NCBI GenBank assembly: GCA_964465065.1
Contig: CAYXHZ010000051.1
Location: 1 to 22,289 of the forward strand
Length of the DNA: 22,289 nt
DNA from: CAYMND01 sp964465065
Lineage (GTDB): Bacteria; Acidobacteriota; Aminicenantia; UBA2199
Direction: 5' to 3'
The position numbers were made by a program, and so were the translations under genes. The notes under the pieces were generated by a model. That model saw only the letters and a program-made list of their open reading frames with translations. It was not told where the DNA came from and did no database searches. Shown piece after piece: positions 1 to 5,696 of the stretch (its first letter is position 1; every line of letters starts with the position of its first letter).

Positions 1-436
1 TCATTTCCCACGCCACCATATACTGATTTGCAACCAATCAGTCAGAGCAGCGTCAAAAGGGTTGAGCGATGAATAGCTGAAAAGCCGATGTCCTTCAGAA
101 CGGAATTGTTCGGCTCGATGTGCGAAAAATGAACCTCGAGTTATCATCGTACAAAGGCTGTTCCCAAACGCTAGAAATATGATGTGCCAAAATACCATTA
201 TCTATCGGGACACTCGAGTAAATAAATATGTGCAAACAGTTCAATTGCGCAGCCAGCAAAGATAAGCGTTGATATATCAGCCAGTTATGCACAAAAAATG
301 AGGAAGGCAAGGATTCAAAAAAAGTTGAAGACATTTTGTGGAAAACTTAATTTAGGATGTCTATCACGATATGATAGGGCATGTGTGCTTAGAATGACGA
401 TGAGGAAATGAATACGCCGCCATATCAGGAGGGCCC
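1..436. other. Accessory stretch with decayed or spurious minus-strand ORFs
   Basis: No convincing gene is visible in this AT-richer stretch. On the minus strand two open frames overlap, one from about 334 to 95 and one from 198 down to a TGA at 1-3. Joining them near 190 would give one continuous polypeptide, which could mean a frameshifted gene remnant. I recognise no family in either frame, and neither start has a good ribosome binding site. A TATGAT box at 370-375 could serve the gene at 437, but its -35 (TTAATT, 347-352) is weak. Chance ORFs are equally possible. Confidence 0.3.
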
Positions 437-724
437 ATGAGATATGAAGAACACCTTTCAGAATCCCTGGCCTTGTTCGGCCAGGAGTATGGCTACGTTC
501 ATAGCTGGCTCGATGAGTTTGCCGGTACAGCTCAGTGCCGCATGCGGCATCGCCAGAAAAGACATCACCTGAAAGGGATCGAGGAGGTCAGAACTCGTTG
601 GGGCGATCAGGCGGCAGCAGTGGCAAGGCAACACATCATCTCGGATCTTAAGCTTGAAGGCTGGAAAGAAAGCGACCATTTCCCCAAAGATGAAGCCGAT
701 TATGTAAAAATGGGGTTATATTAA
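437..724 (+). CDS. Small conserved-type hypothetical protein (95 aa)
   Basis: A 95-residue soluble, charged protein with no signal peptide or membrane segment. The ATG follows an AGGAGG-type ribosome binding site (CAGGAGGGCCC) at good distance, which supports this start. It is rich in His, Arg and Glu. It has an HRQKRHHLKGIEEV stretch near residues 38-51, then a helical WGDQAAAVARQHIISDLK segment and an acidic C-terminus ending in DYVKMGLY. The layout resembles small uncharacterised proteins I have seen in Proteobacteria and environmental genomes, but I cannot name a family or function. It stands alone in an AT-richer accessory patch. No partner gene is adjacent on the same strand within 170 bases. 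Confidence 0.75.
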   Translation: MRYEEHLSESLALFGQEYGYVHSWLDEFAGTAQCRMRHRQKRHHLKGIEEVRTRWGDQAAAVARQHIISDLKLEGWKESDHFPKDEADYVKMGLY

Positions 725-804
725 GCGAATCAAGGGGGACGCCCATTGGTCAAAAATTGTATGAGAATGAGAAAAGATAAACGAGAGAAGATTATAAAAG
801 ATTG

Positions 805-818
805 ATTGTCTTGACAAT
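805..818 (+). promoter_or_regulatory. Inverted repeat overlapping a consensus -35 box
   Basis: ATTGTC-TT-GACAAT forms two perfect 6-bp arms. The right arm contains a full consensus TTGACA (811-816) about 80 bases upstream of the membrane-protein gene at 897. The best -10 at 17 nt spacing is only AAAATT (834-839), so the promoter is uncertain. If real, the repeat would be placed as an operator over the -35. The surrounding 725-896 stretch is AT-rich and shows nothing else. Confidence 0.3.
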
Positions 819-896
819 TCTAATGAAACATTGAAAATTAGGCTGAAGGATGAATAAAACAAGAATTTAATCAATCTAGAAAAATTGGAGAAAACG

Positions 897-1358
897 ATGG
901 TACCAGTAGCTATTCTAATAATATTTTCTGTGATTTTTCTTTATGCCTTCCTTCATTTAATATGGCTGAAAGCATGCCAGTATAAACAAATACCAATCTT
1001 TTACAGTGTCGTTATGTCGTCAAGTTATTTGTTGTTTTTCCTATCTGCAATATTAATAAGATCAGCCAGTGTAATTTTTACAGTCATAATCATCTTGACT
1101 GTGCTTATTTTGCAAAGCGTTTATGCAATAAAAATGAAGAATGGAAAAGCCTTAAGGGCGACCGCATTGCTTTACATATTCAACAGCCTGTTGGGGGCGT
1201 TGGAAGTTCTTGCCTCTGGGCATGCGTCATTCATAAGCATGGGATTCATAATCCTAGCTCTCCTTGCATTACCTGGTTTGTTTTTTTTGTTTTATGCATC
1301 GCGATTTTCTGGAATAAAACATCAAAAGGATGAAATCTGTGCAAAAAATGACAGGTGA
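897..1358 (+). CDS. Orphan multi-pass membrane protein
   Basis: A 153-residue, very hydrophobic protein with about four to five predicted membrane helices: roughly residues 2-22, 33-54, 57-76, 88-108 and 114-137. It has short basic loops and a Lys-rich cytoplasmic-type tail (HQKDEICAKNDR). The ATG at 897 is preferred over an in-frame TTG 12 bases upstream because GGAG lies at 887-890, six bases before it. No catalytic motif is visible and I recognise no family. Codon use is strongly AT-biased (many ATA, TTT and AAA codons), unlike the GC-rich genes further right. This suggests recent acquisition together with the neighbouring IS-like repeats. Confidence 0.7.
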   Translation: MVPVAILIIFSVIFLYAFLHLIWLKACQYKQIPIFYSVVMSSSYLLFFLSAILIRSASVIFTVIIILTVLILQSVYAIKMKNGKALRATALLYIFNSLLGALEVLASGHASFISMGFIILALLALPGLFFLFYASRFSGIKHQKDEICAKNDR

Positions 1359-1373
1359 ATATAAATACGTGTC

Positions 1374-1418
1374 AATCGGCGCATAATTTTGCGCAGTGAA
1401 TCGGCGTATATTTTTACG
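1374..1418. repeat. Paired 20-nt direct repeats, possible IS21-type element end
   Basis: AATCGGCGCATAATTTTGCG (1374-1393) and AATCGGCGTATATTTTTACG (1399-1418) match at 17 of 20 positions and start 25 bases apart. Closely spaced, near-identical terminal repeats of this kind are typical of IS21-family ends, and the AATCGGCG core looks familiar from such elements. No istA or istB gene is in the window. It would therefore be a solo or relic end, marking the border of the AT-rich patch. The IS21 assignment is from memory and is inference. Confidence 0.4.
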
Positions 1419-1577
1419 TATGAGTAAGAGGAGTTAGATGCCGTAGTGGGAATGTGGTAAACCCGAAGGGTTTTCCAAAGAGATGTGGGAAATCTTTGCT
1501 TTTCCATATCGATGATCTCTTTCGGTTCTCTCTTGAAGAAGTTCTTCTGCCGGTTTACAGGGCTGATTGAAAGATGA
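1419..1577. other. Non-coding stretch with a short ORF remnant
   Basis: This is the part of the 1359-1724 gene-free interval to the right of the paired repeats. In the frame of the ATG at 1438 the third codon is TAG, after which an open run of 22 codons reads WECGKPEGFSKEMWEIFAFP and ends at a TGA (1513-1515). The wording resembles short relic ORFs seen beside insertion sequences, but I cannot assign it. A GAAGAA-G-TTCTTC palindrome lies at 1535-1547 without a T-tract, so it is not called a terminator. Confidence 0.3.
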
Positions 1578-1724
1578 TCACCTCGCTCTCGCTGCCAGGC
1601 TTTTTATTTTCTCTTCGGCATACCGATCCGTCGGATCGATCTTGCCTTTCTCTTTCAGCTTGGGGGAAAAGTGTTTTGCCGTAAAAAGAACCAATTTCCC
1701 TGGAACGCTGTCGCTGAGCTTGTA
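1578..1724 (-). other. In-frame open extension after the amber stop of the LuxR-type gene
   Basis: Directly after the TAG (1725-1727) of the regulator gene, the same frame stays open for 48 codons to a TGA at 1578-1580. The encoded segment is Lys/Glu/Arg-rich, includes HFSPKLKEKGKIDPTDRYAE and ends in KSLAARAR. Its composition looks like real protein. It may be a C-terminal tail lost to a nonsense mutation or sequencing error, a readthrough extension, or the relic 3' end of another gene. No independent start codon with a ribosome binding site is visible. Confidence 0.35.
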
Positions 1725-2717
1725 CTAGGACAGACTGTCCGAGCGGAACCGTTCCACCCGCTCGATCAGCTCGAAGCGGGAATTGATCTCCAGGCGCTGG
1801 TAAATCCGGTAGATGTGATTTTTGACCGTGCTGGCCGACAGGGCGAGCGCCGCGGCGATCTCTTTGTTGCTCTTCCCGCCCACCACCAGTTGTACGATTT
1901 CGGCCTCCCGGTCGCTCAGGCCGCTTCGGGCGGCCAGCTGGGCGATGGCGTCGTTGCGGTTGTCGGCCGTCGCCTGTTCGGCCAGATGGGGCATCAGGTA
2001 ACGCTTCAACCATGAGTAGACCAGACCGATGGTCAGGACCAGGTACAGGGCGTCCCCGAGCAGACCGGCCGTCATCCCGGCCTGCGGACTTCCGCTCGAC
2101 AACAGTTCGCTGAGCATGGTGCTGAACAGATCCAGGCCCTCGCGGATCATCAACATGACGGAAAATGATCGCATCAGAACGGCGGCGCCGGGGCTGGTCA
2201 GACTCCTGGCCTGGCGGTAGAGCTGGATCAGCATCAGCAGGAGCAGCAGGTTGAGGTGGCGCAGCGGGTACAGTCGCAGCCACAGAAACAGCTGGATTGC
2301 CCATGCCTTTCCCGGCAGCAGCAGGCGCAGCGACAGCAGCAGCAGGTACAGTCCGCTGAGTGTGAACAGGCAGACGCGGGCCCAGCGGAACGGTTTTTTG
2401 GCGTGCAGGCATTCGACGGTGCGGATGAAGAAGAAGACGCCGGCCAGCTGAATCAGATTCAGGGTCAGAGTCAGCAGGATGGGCCCGACGGCGATCCGGT
2501 CCAGCAAGGCGGACCAGACTTCGGGCAGGTTGATTTCCAGATAGGTAAGGAAAAAGGAAAAGAAAAAATAGAGTACGGTACAGGACAAAAAGAAGAAGAA
2601 TGGCTTCAGAAATGAAGCTTCCGGGTGTCTGCCCAGGCGGCGGACCTGCAGGAGGATCAGGGCGCAAAGGGGCAGGAGCAGCACCAGGGACAAGAGCCAG
2701 ATATGTGTATGTATCAT
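1725..2717 (-). CDS. Membrane-anchored LuxR-type transcriptional regulator
   Basis: A protein of 330 residues from the ATG at 2717; an in-frame GTG at 2723 is an alternative. The N-terminal two thirds hold about seven predicted membrane helices. The first begins at IWLLSLVLLLPLCALILL, and the rest are Leu-rich segments up to about residue 240. The last 65 residues are a GerE/LuxR helix-turn-helix: LSDREAEIVQLVVGGKSNKE followed by ALALSASTVKNHIYRIYQRL. Membrane 7TM-LuxR proteins are believed to sense an envelope or membrane signal and bind DNA directly; the ligand and targets here are unknown. There is no receiver domain, so it is not a classical response regulator. It is divergent from the small-protein/methyltransferase pair. 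It ends with TAG, right after a 13-nt perfect palindrome (1728-1740), and its frame remains open beyond the stop. Confidence 0.85.
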   Translation of the reverse strand: MIHTHIWLLSLVLLLPLCALILLQVRRLGRHPEASFLKPFFFFLSCTVLYFFFSFFLTYLEINLPEVWSALLDRIAVGPILLTLTLNLIQLAGVFFFIRTVECLHAKKPFRWARVCLFTLSGLYLLLLSLRLLLPGKAWAIQLFLWLRLYPLRHLNLLLLLMLIQLYRQARSLTSPGAAVLMRSFSVMLMIREGLDLFSTMLSELLSSGSPQAGMTAGLLGDALYLVLTIGLVYSWLKRYLMPHLAEQATADNRNDAIAQLAARSGLSDREAEIVQLVVGGKSNKEIAAALALSASTVKNHIYRIYQRLEINSRFELIERVERFRSDSLS

Positions 2718-2743
2718 TTTCACACTGCAGGGATAACTGACAT

Positions 2744-2772
2744 ATTATATCGCTTTTAGAAGATTCTGTCGC
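2744..2772 (-). promoter_or_regulatory. Sigma-70-type promoter for the LuxR-type regulator
   Basis: On the minus strand, GCGACA (2772-2767) and a consensus TATAAT (2749-2744) are separated by exactly 17 bases. Transcription would begin near 2737, about 20 bases before the ATG at 2717. The -35 matches consensus at four of six positions. Confidence 0.5.
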
Positions 2773-2813
2773 CGGGGGTGTTTTCGAGTTTCAGGAGTGG
2801 AGCCGTTTTGAGG

Positions 2814-2819
2814 TATAAT
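2814..2819 (+). promoter_or_regulatory. -10 box for the small protein/methyltransferase pair
   Basis: A perfect TATAAT lies six bases before an in-frame GTG (2826-2828). The -35 region is poor (TTCAGG at 2790-2795, 18 bases away). The position would put the transcript start at or next to the GTG, giving a leaderless message, or a 15-nt leader if the ATG at 2841 is used. Confidence 0.4.
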
Positions 2820-2825
2820 TGGACC

Positions 2826-3134
2826 GTGAGGTTATACGGAATGAAAGACAACCCCCTGCTCGACCGCTGGCTGCACGCCGAGGGCGATTTGACCGGCGAC
2901 GAATACATCGTTCGCTTGATCCCTCCCTGCTGCATCATCCGCATCGGGGAATCTCTGAGCGATCCGCAGCTCGGCGGGCCGGTACTGGAGAACCGCTTCG
3001 GCGAGGATTTCGCCGTGGTTCATTGGCTGGATCCCCGGCCCGGTCGGGAAGAGGAGGAACGTATCCTGCGCGAGGCCATCCAGGCCAACGACAGACTGAT
3101 CGATGATTCCGTCAGCAACGGCGAGGACAATTGA
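2826..3134 (+). CDS. Small hypothetical protein upstream of a methyltransferase
   Basis: A protein of 102 residues from the GTG at 2826, or 97 from the ATG at 2841. The ATG has GAGG at 2828-2831 as a ribosome binding site. The GTG sits six bases after a perfect TATAAT, so either start is possible. The protein is acidic and soluble. It has a central hydrophobic patch (EYIVRLIPPCCIIRIG), a FAVVHWLDPRPGREEEE segment and a helical acidic tail. I do not recognise a domain. Its TGA overlaps the TTG start of the methyltransferase by four bases (TTGA), so the two are probably translationally coupled and functionally linked. Length and composition would suit a small partner or regulatory subunit, but that is inference only. 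Confidence 0.65.
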   Translation: MRLYGMKDNPLLDRWLHAEGDLTGDEYIVRLIPPCCIIRIGESLSDPQLGGPVLENRFGEDFAVVHWLDPRPGREEEERILREAIQANDRLIDDSVSNGEDN

Positions 3135-3820
3135 TCACAATCCGTCGTCTTTTTTCCGCCTATTCCCGGCGCGCCCGGGAACGTCGCGCCCGCTTGTTCC
3201 GTTCTCTGTTCGCTCTCGGGGAGAACAGCCGCGTCCTGGATCTGGGTTCCGAACGGGGTGATTACATTCATACTGTCCTGGCCGGCACAGCGGTGCATCC
3301 GCAGAATGTGACCATCGCCGATATCGACGGAAACCTGGTCCGCGACGGGGAGCAACGCTATGGCTACCGGGCCCAGCCGATTCCGGAATCGGGCCGTCTG
3401 CCCTTTCCCGACGGCTACTTCGACCTGGTTCACTGCTCCTCGGTCATCGAACACGTGACAGTGCCCAAGGACGAAATCTGGTGCATTCGTTCCGGGGCCG
3501 AATTCCGGCGGCGGGCGCTGGAACGTCAGAGAGAATTCGCCAACGAAATCCGCCGTCTGGGCAAGGGCTACTTCGTCCAGACTCCCTGCCGCTACTTTCC
3601 GATCGAAAGCCATACCTGGCTGCCTTTTCTGGGCTACCTGCCGCGGCGGCTGCTGCTCTTCAAGCTGCGTTTCATCAATCGTTTCTGGATCAAACGCACC
3701 AGCCCGGACTGGCATCTGCTCACCCGAACCGACATGGCCGGGTTCTTCCCGGACGCTGAAATCCTCTGTGAGCGCTCTTTTGGCCTGGTGAAATCTCTTA
3801 TGGCCGTCCGACGGGGCTGA
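3131..3820 (+). CDS. Class I SAM-dependent methyltransferase
   Basis: A 229-residue protein of the Methyltransf_11/25 type. Motif I, the SAM-binding glycine loop, is VLDLGSERGDY at residues 35-45. An acidic motif II is IADID around 62-66. The post-motif region FPDGYFDLVHCSSVIEHV follows near 92-109. A C-terminal stretch GYFVQTPCRYFPIESHTWLP is typical of the group acting on sugars, lipids or small metabolites. The substrate cannot be read from sequence. The start is a TTG overlapping the preceding stop, with GAGG four bases upstream. The TGA (3818-3820) abuts the TGA of the convergent membrane-protein gene, leaving no room for a terminator. It is predicted cytoplasmic, without signal or membrane segments. 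Confidence 0.85.
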   Translation: MITIRRLFSAYSRRARERRARLFRSLFALGENSRVLDLGSERGDYIHTVLAGTAVHPQNVTIADIDGNLVRDGEQRYGYRAQPIPESGRLPFPDGYFDLVHCSSVIEHVTVPKDEIWCIRSGAEFRRRALERQREFANEIRRLGKGYFVQTPCRYFPIESHTWLPFLGYLPRRLLLFKLRFINRFWIKRTSPDWHLLTRTDMAGFFPDAEILCERSFGLVKSLMAVRRG

Positions 3821-4848
3821 TCAGGGCTGCAGGGGGCGGCAGCTGACCAGCCATTCGAAATGGAAACGACCGCAGCGCGTCACCATCTCCATACGGCTCT
3901 CGCCGACCTCGATACGATCGTAGAGCCTTCTGTCGACCGCCTGCTTTTCGGTGTCGTGTCCCGGCCGCCAGGATTGCAGGCTCAGGTAGTAGGTGTAGTC
4001 GTTTTTGTTTTTGGTGTAGTACTTGTCGACCACCAGAGCCGTATGGGCCACCGGCTCGCTGGTATCCATACGGCCGTTGAGCAGGCTGACCGTGCCCAAG
4101 CCCAGGATGACGAATCCGGCGAGGGCCAGGAGCGTCAAAGCCAGAAAATGGCCGTGGGCCGCCGAGTTTCCGCGCAGGGTGGCGAAGGCCAGGGTCAGGA
4201 ACAGGGCGCAGGCGGGCAGGCTGTACTGCAGGGCGAACAGAAACACCCGGCCGGTGTCCAGGGGGGTATAGACCGACAGTCCCCAGGGCATGGCGGTCAG
4301 GCCGAGGAGCAGAGCCAGTCCGGATAGGGAATACAAGGTGGTCAGGCGGTGCTTCCAGCTGCGTTGCCGTTGGCGGTCGCCGTCGCTGAGAGCCAGACGT
4401 TCGCTGTCTTTGAGAATTTCCACCAGATCGGCGACCAGGAGGGGGATTTCCGCGGCGCTGATCTGCCGGTTTTTGGGACGGTAGGGCGCCCAGCTCAGAA
4501 CCAGACCCTTGCCGTTCAGCTGCAGACGGACAAAGCCCCGGTCCAGCAGCCGCCGCACCGCCGCCCGTACCTGGCTGCGGCTGAACAGCAGGCTGCAGAA
4601 TTCCGGGTGGGGACTGTAGATATAGAAACTGTCGTCGAAGTTGTCGTCGTAACTGGTGATCTTCTCCACCAGACCCAGGCGTTGACCCAGGCGGTCGAAG
4701 GTTCCCTGGCGATGCAGGGAAAAACGGGCTTCCAGGCGGCAGGGGACGGTGAGTACGAAGGATGGATTCTTGTTCTGGCCTGCGCCGCTCTGCTGCCAGC
4801 TGTAGGGCTGCCCGGACAGTTCGCCGGACCCTCTGCGCGGGATTTTTT
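3821..4848 (-). CDS. Membrane protein of unknown function, 5' end in gap
   Basis: The frame is open from the stop at 3821-3823 to the gap edge, so about 341 C-terminal residues are visible and the true start is missing. A GTG at 4667-4669 could be read as a start, but the upstream frame is clearly coding (NKNPSFVLTVPCRLEARF, then HRQGTFDRLGQRLGLVEKI), so I extend the gene into the gap. A soluble N-terminal part of about 180 residues (including SYDDNFDDSFYIYSPHPEFC) precedes three predicted membrane helices. A C-terminal extracytoplasmic-type beta-rich segment follows (ALVVDKYYTKNKNDYTYYL, then YDRIEVGES). This tail resembles DUF3592-like domains; no enzymatic motif is seen. It is convergent with the methyltransferase and divergent from mntP across the gap. 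Confidence 0.7.
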
Positions 4849-4948
4849 NNNNNNNNNNNNNNNNNNNNNNNNNNNNNNNNNNNNNNNNNNNNNNNNNNNN
4901 NNNNNNNNNNNNNNNNNNNNNNNNNNNNNNNNNNNNNNNNNNNNNNNN
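4849..4948. other. Assembly gap (100 N)
   Basis: Exactly 100 N residues, the conventional placeholder for a gap of unknown size. It removes the 5' ends of two divergent genes: the membrane protein on the minus strand and mntP on the plus strand. Any shared promoter or manganese-sensing leader between them cannot be seen. The left flank ends in a run of six T. Confidence 0.99.
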
Positions 4949-5517
4949 TTGTCGTTCTGATCGGAATCGCCGTCGGCCTGTCCCTGGATGCCTTCACCGT
5001 GTCGGTCACCAACAGCACGGTCGTCAAAAACCTGGAATTGCGGCATGGCCTGCGCATGTCGGTCTTTTTCGGCCTGTTCCAGATGATCATGCCCATCGTC
5101 GGCTGGGCCGCGGGCACGACCTTTTCCCGCTACATCCAGGATTTCGACCATTGGATCGCCTTCGGGCTGCTGGTCTTCGTCGGCGGCAAAATGATCGTAT
5201 CCGGCCTGCCCAAAAACAGGCGAAACTGCTGCGACGACGGTCCGGGTCAGGATTGCCGGCATCTGCCGACCCTCCTGCTCCTGTCGATCGCCACCAGCAT
5301 CGATGCCATGGCCGTCGGGCTCAGTTTCGCCATGATTGAGATTTCGGTGATATTTCCGGCCCTGCTGATCGGCGTGGTGACCTTCTTCATCACCTTGACG
5401 GGCTATTTTCTGGGCAGGAAGGTGGGCAAGCGGCTGAACCTGAAGCTGGACATCATCGGCGGCGTCATCCTGGTCGCCATCGGCCTGAACATCCTGCTGC
5501 AGCACCTGTTCAACTGA
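4949..5517 (+). CDS. mntP: Manganese efflux pump MntP, 5' end in gap
   Basis: Visible are 188 residues of a protein of the MntP/YebN family, which exports Mn2+ across the inner membrane. The two halves carry the family's repeated acidic signatures: GLSLDAFTVSV at the first visible helix and SIATSIDAMAVGLSF in the middle, with Asp residues placed for ion binding. Six helices are expected in the family. Here the first is nearly complete and the others are present, with a cytosolic loop rich in Cys and charged residues (NRRNCCDDGPGQDC) between helices 3 and 4. Family length is about 185-190 residues, so only the first few codons should be missing. In many bacteria mntP is controlled by a yybP-ykoY Mn2+ riboswitch or MntR; here that region lies in the gap. 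Confidence 0.93.
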
Positions 5518-5580
5518 TCCTCATTTCTCGTCACCTGGTCGTAATCGGAGATCTCAAAAGTCAACAAATGCAACCTGCAC

Positions 5581-5609
5581 TTGAAAAGTGGCGCGTTTTT
5601 TTTTACCAT
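5581..5609 (+). promoter_or_regulatory. Putative sigma-70 promoter upstream of valS
   Basis: TTGAAA (5581-5586) and TACCAT (5604-5609) are 17 bases apart, giving a start near 5616 and a leader of about 80 bases before valS. The same bases also form a small hairpin (CACTT-GAA-AAGTG, 5578-5590) followed by nine T (5596-5604). That could instead be a weak terminator for mntP. No T-box-like leader is apparent. Confidence 0.35.
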
Positions 5610-5696
5610 ATGGCGGTGTGTCCGGGGCATCGAGGCATTGGCAAGGCCGGACATGCGCAAATCGCAAAAATTAAACCATAGTGAGGCGACTAGAAT

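Noticed and set aside
1535..1547. GAAGAA-G-TTCTTC palindrome as a terminator
   Set aside because: The loop is too small and there is no following T-tract on either strand.
1555..2667. 370-codon minus-strand frame overlapping the LuxR-type gene
   Set aside because: Pro/Arg/Gly-rich out-of-frame shadow. The alternative frame has membrane helices and a complete LuxR helix-turn-helix.
3821..4669. GTG at 4669 as the start of the membrane-protein gene
   Set aside because: The frame continues open to the gap with protein-like residues and no ribosome binding site supports the GTG, so the gene is treated as truncated.
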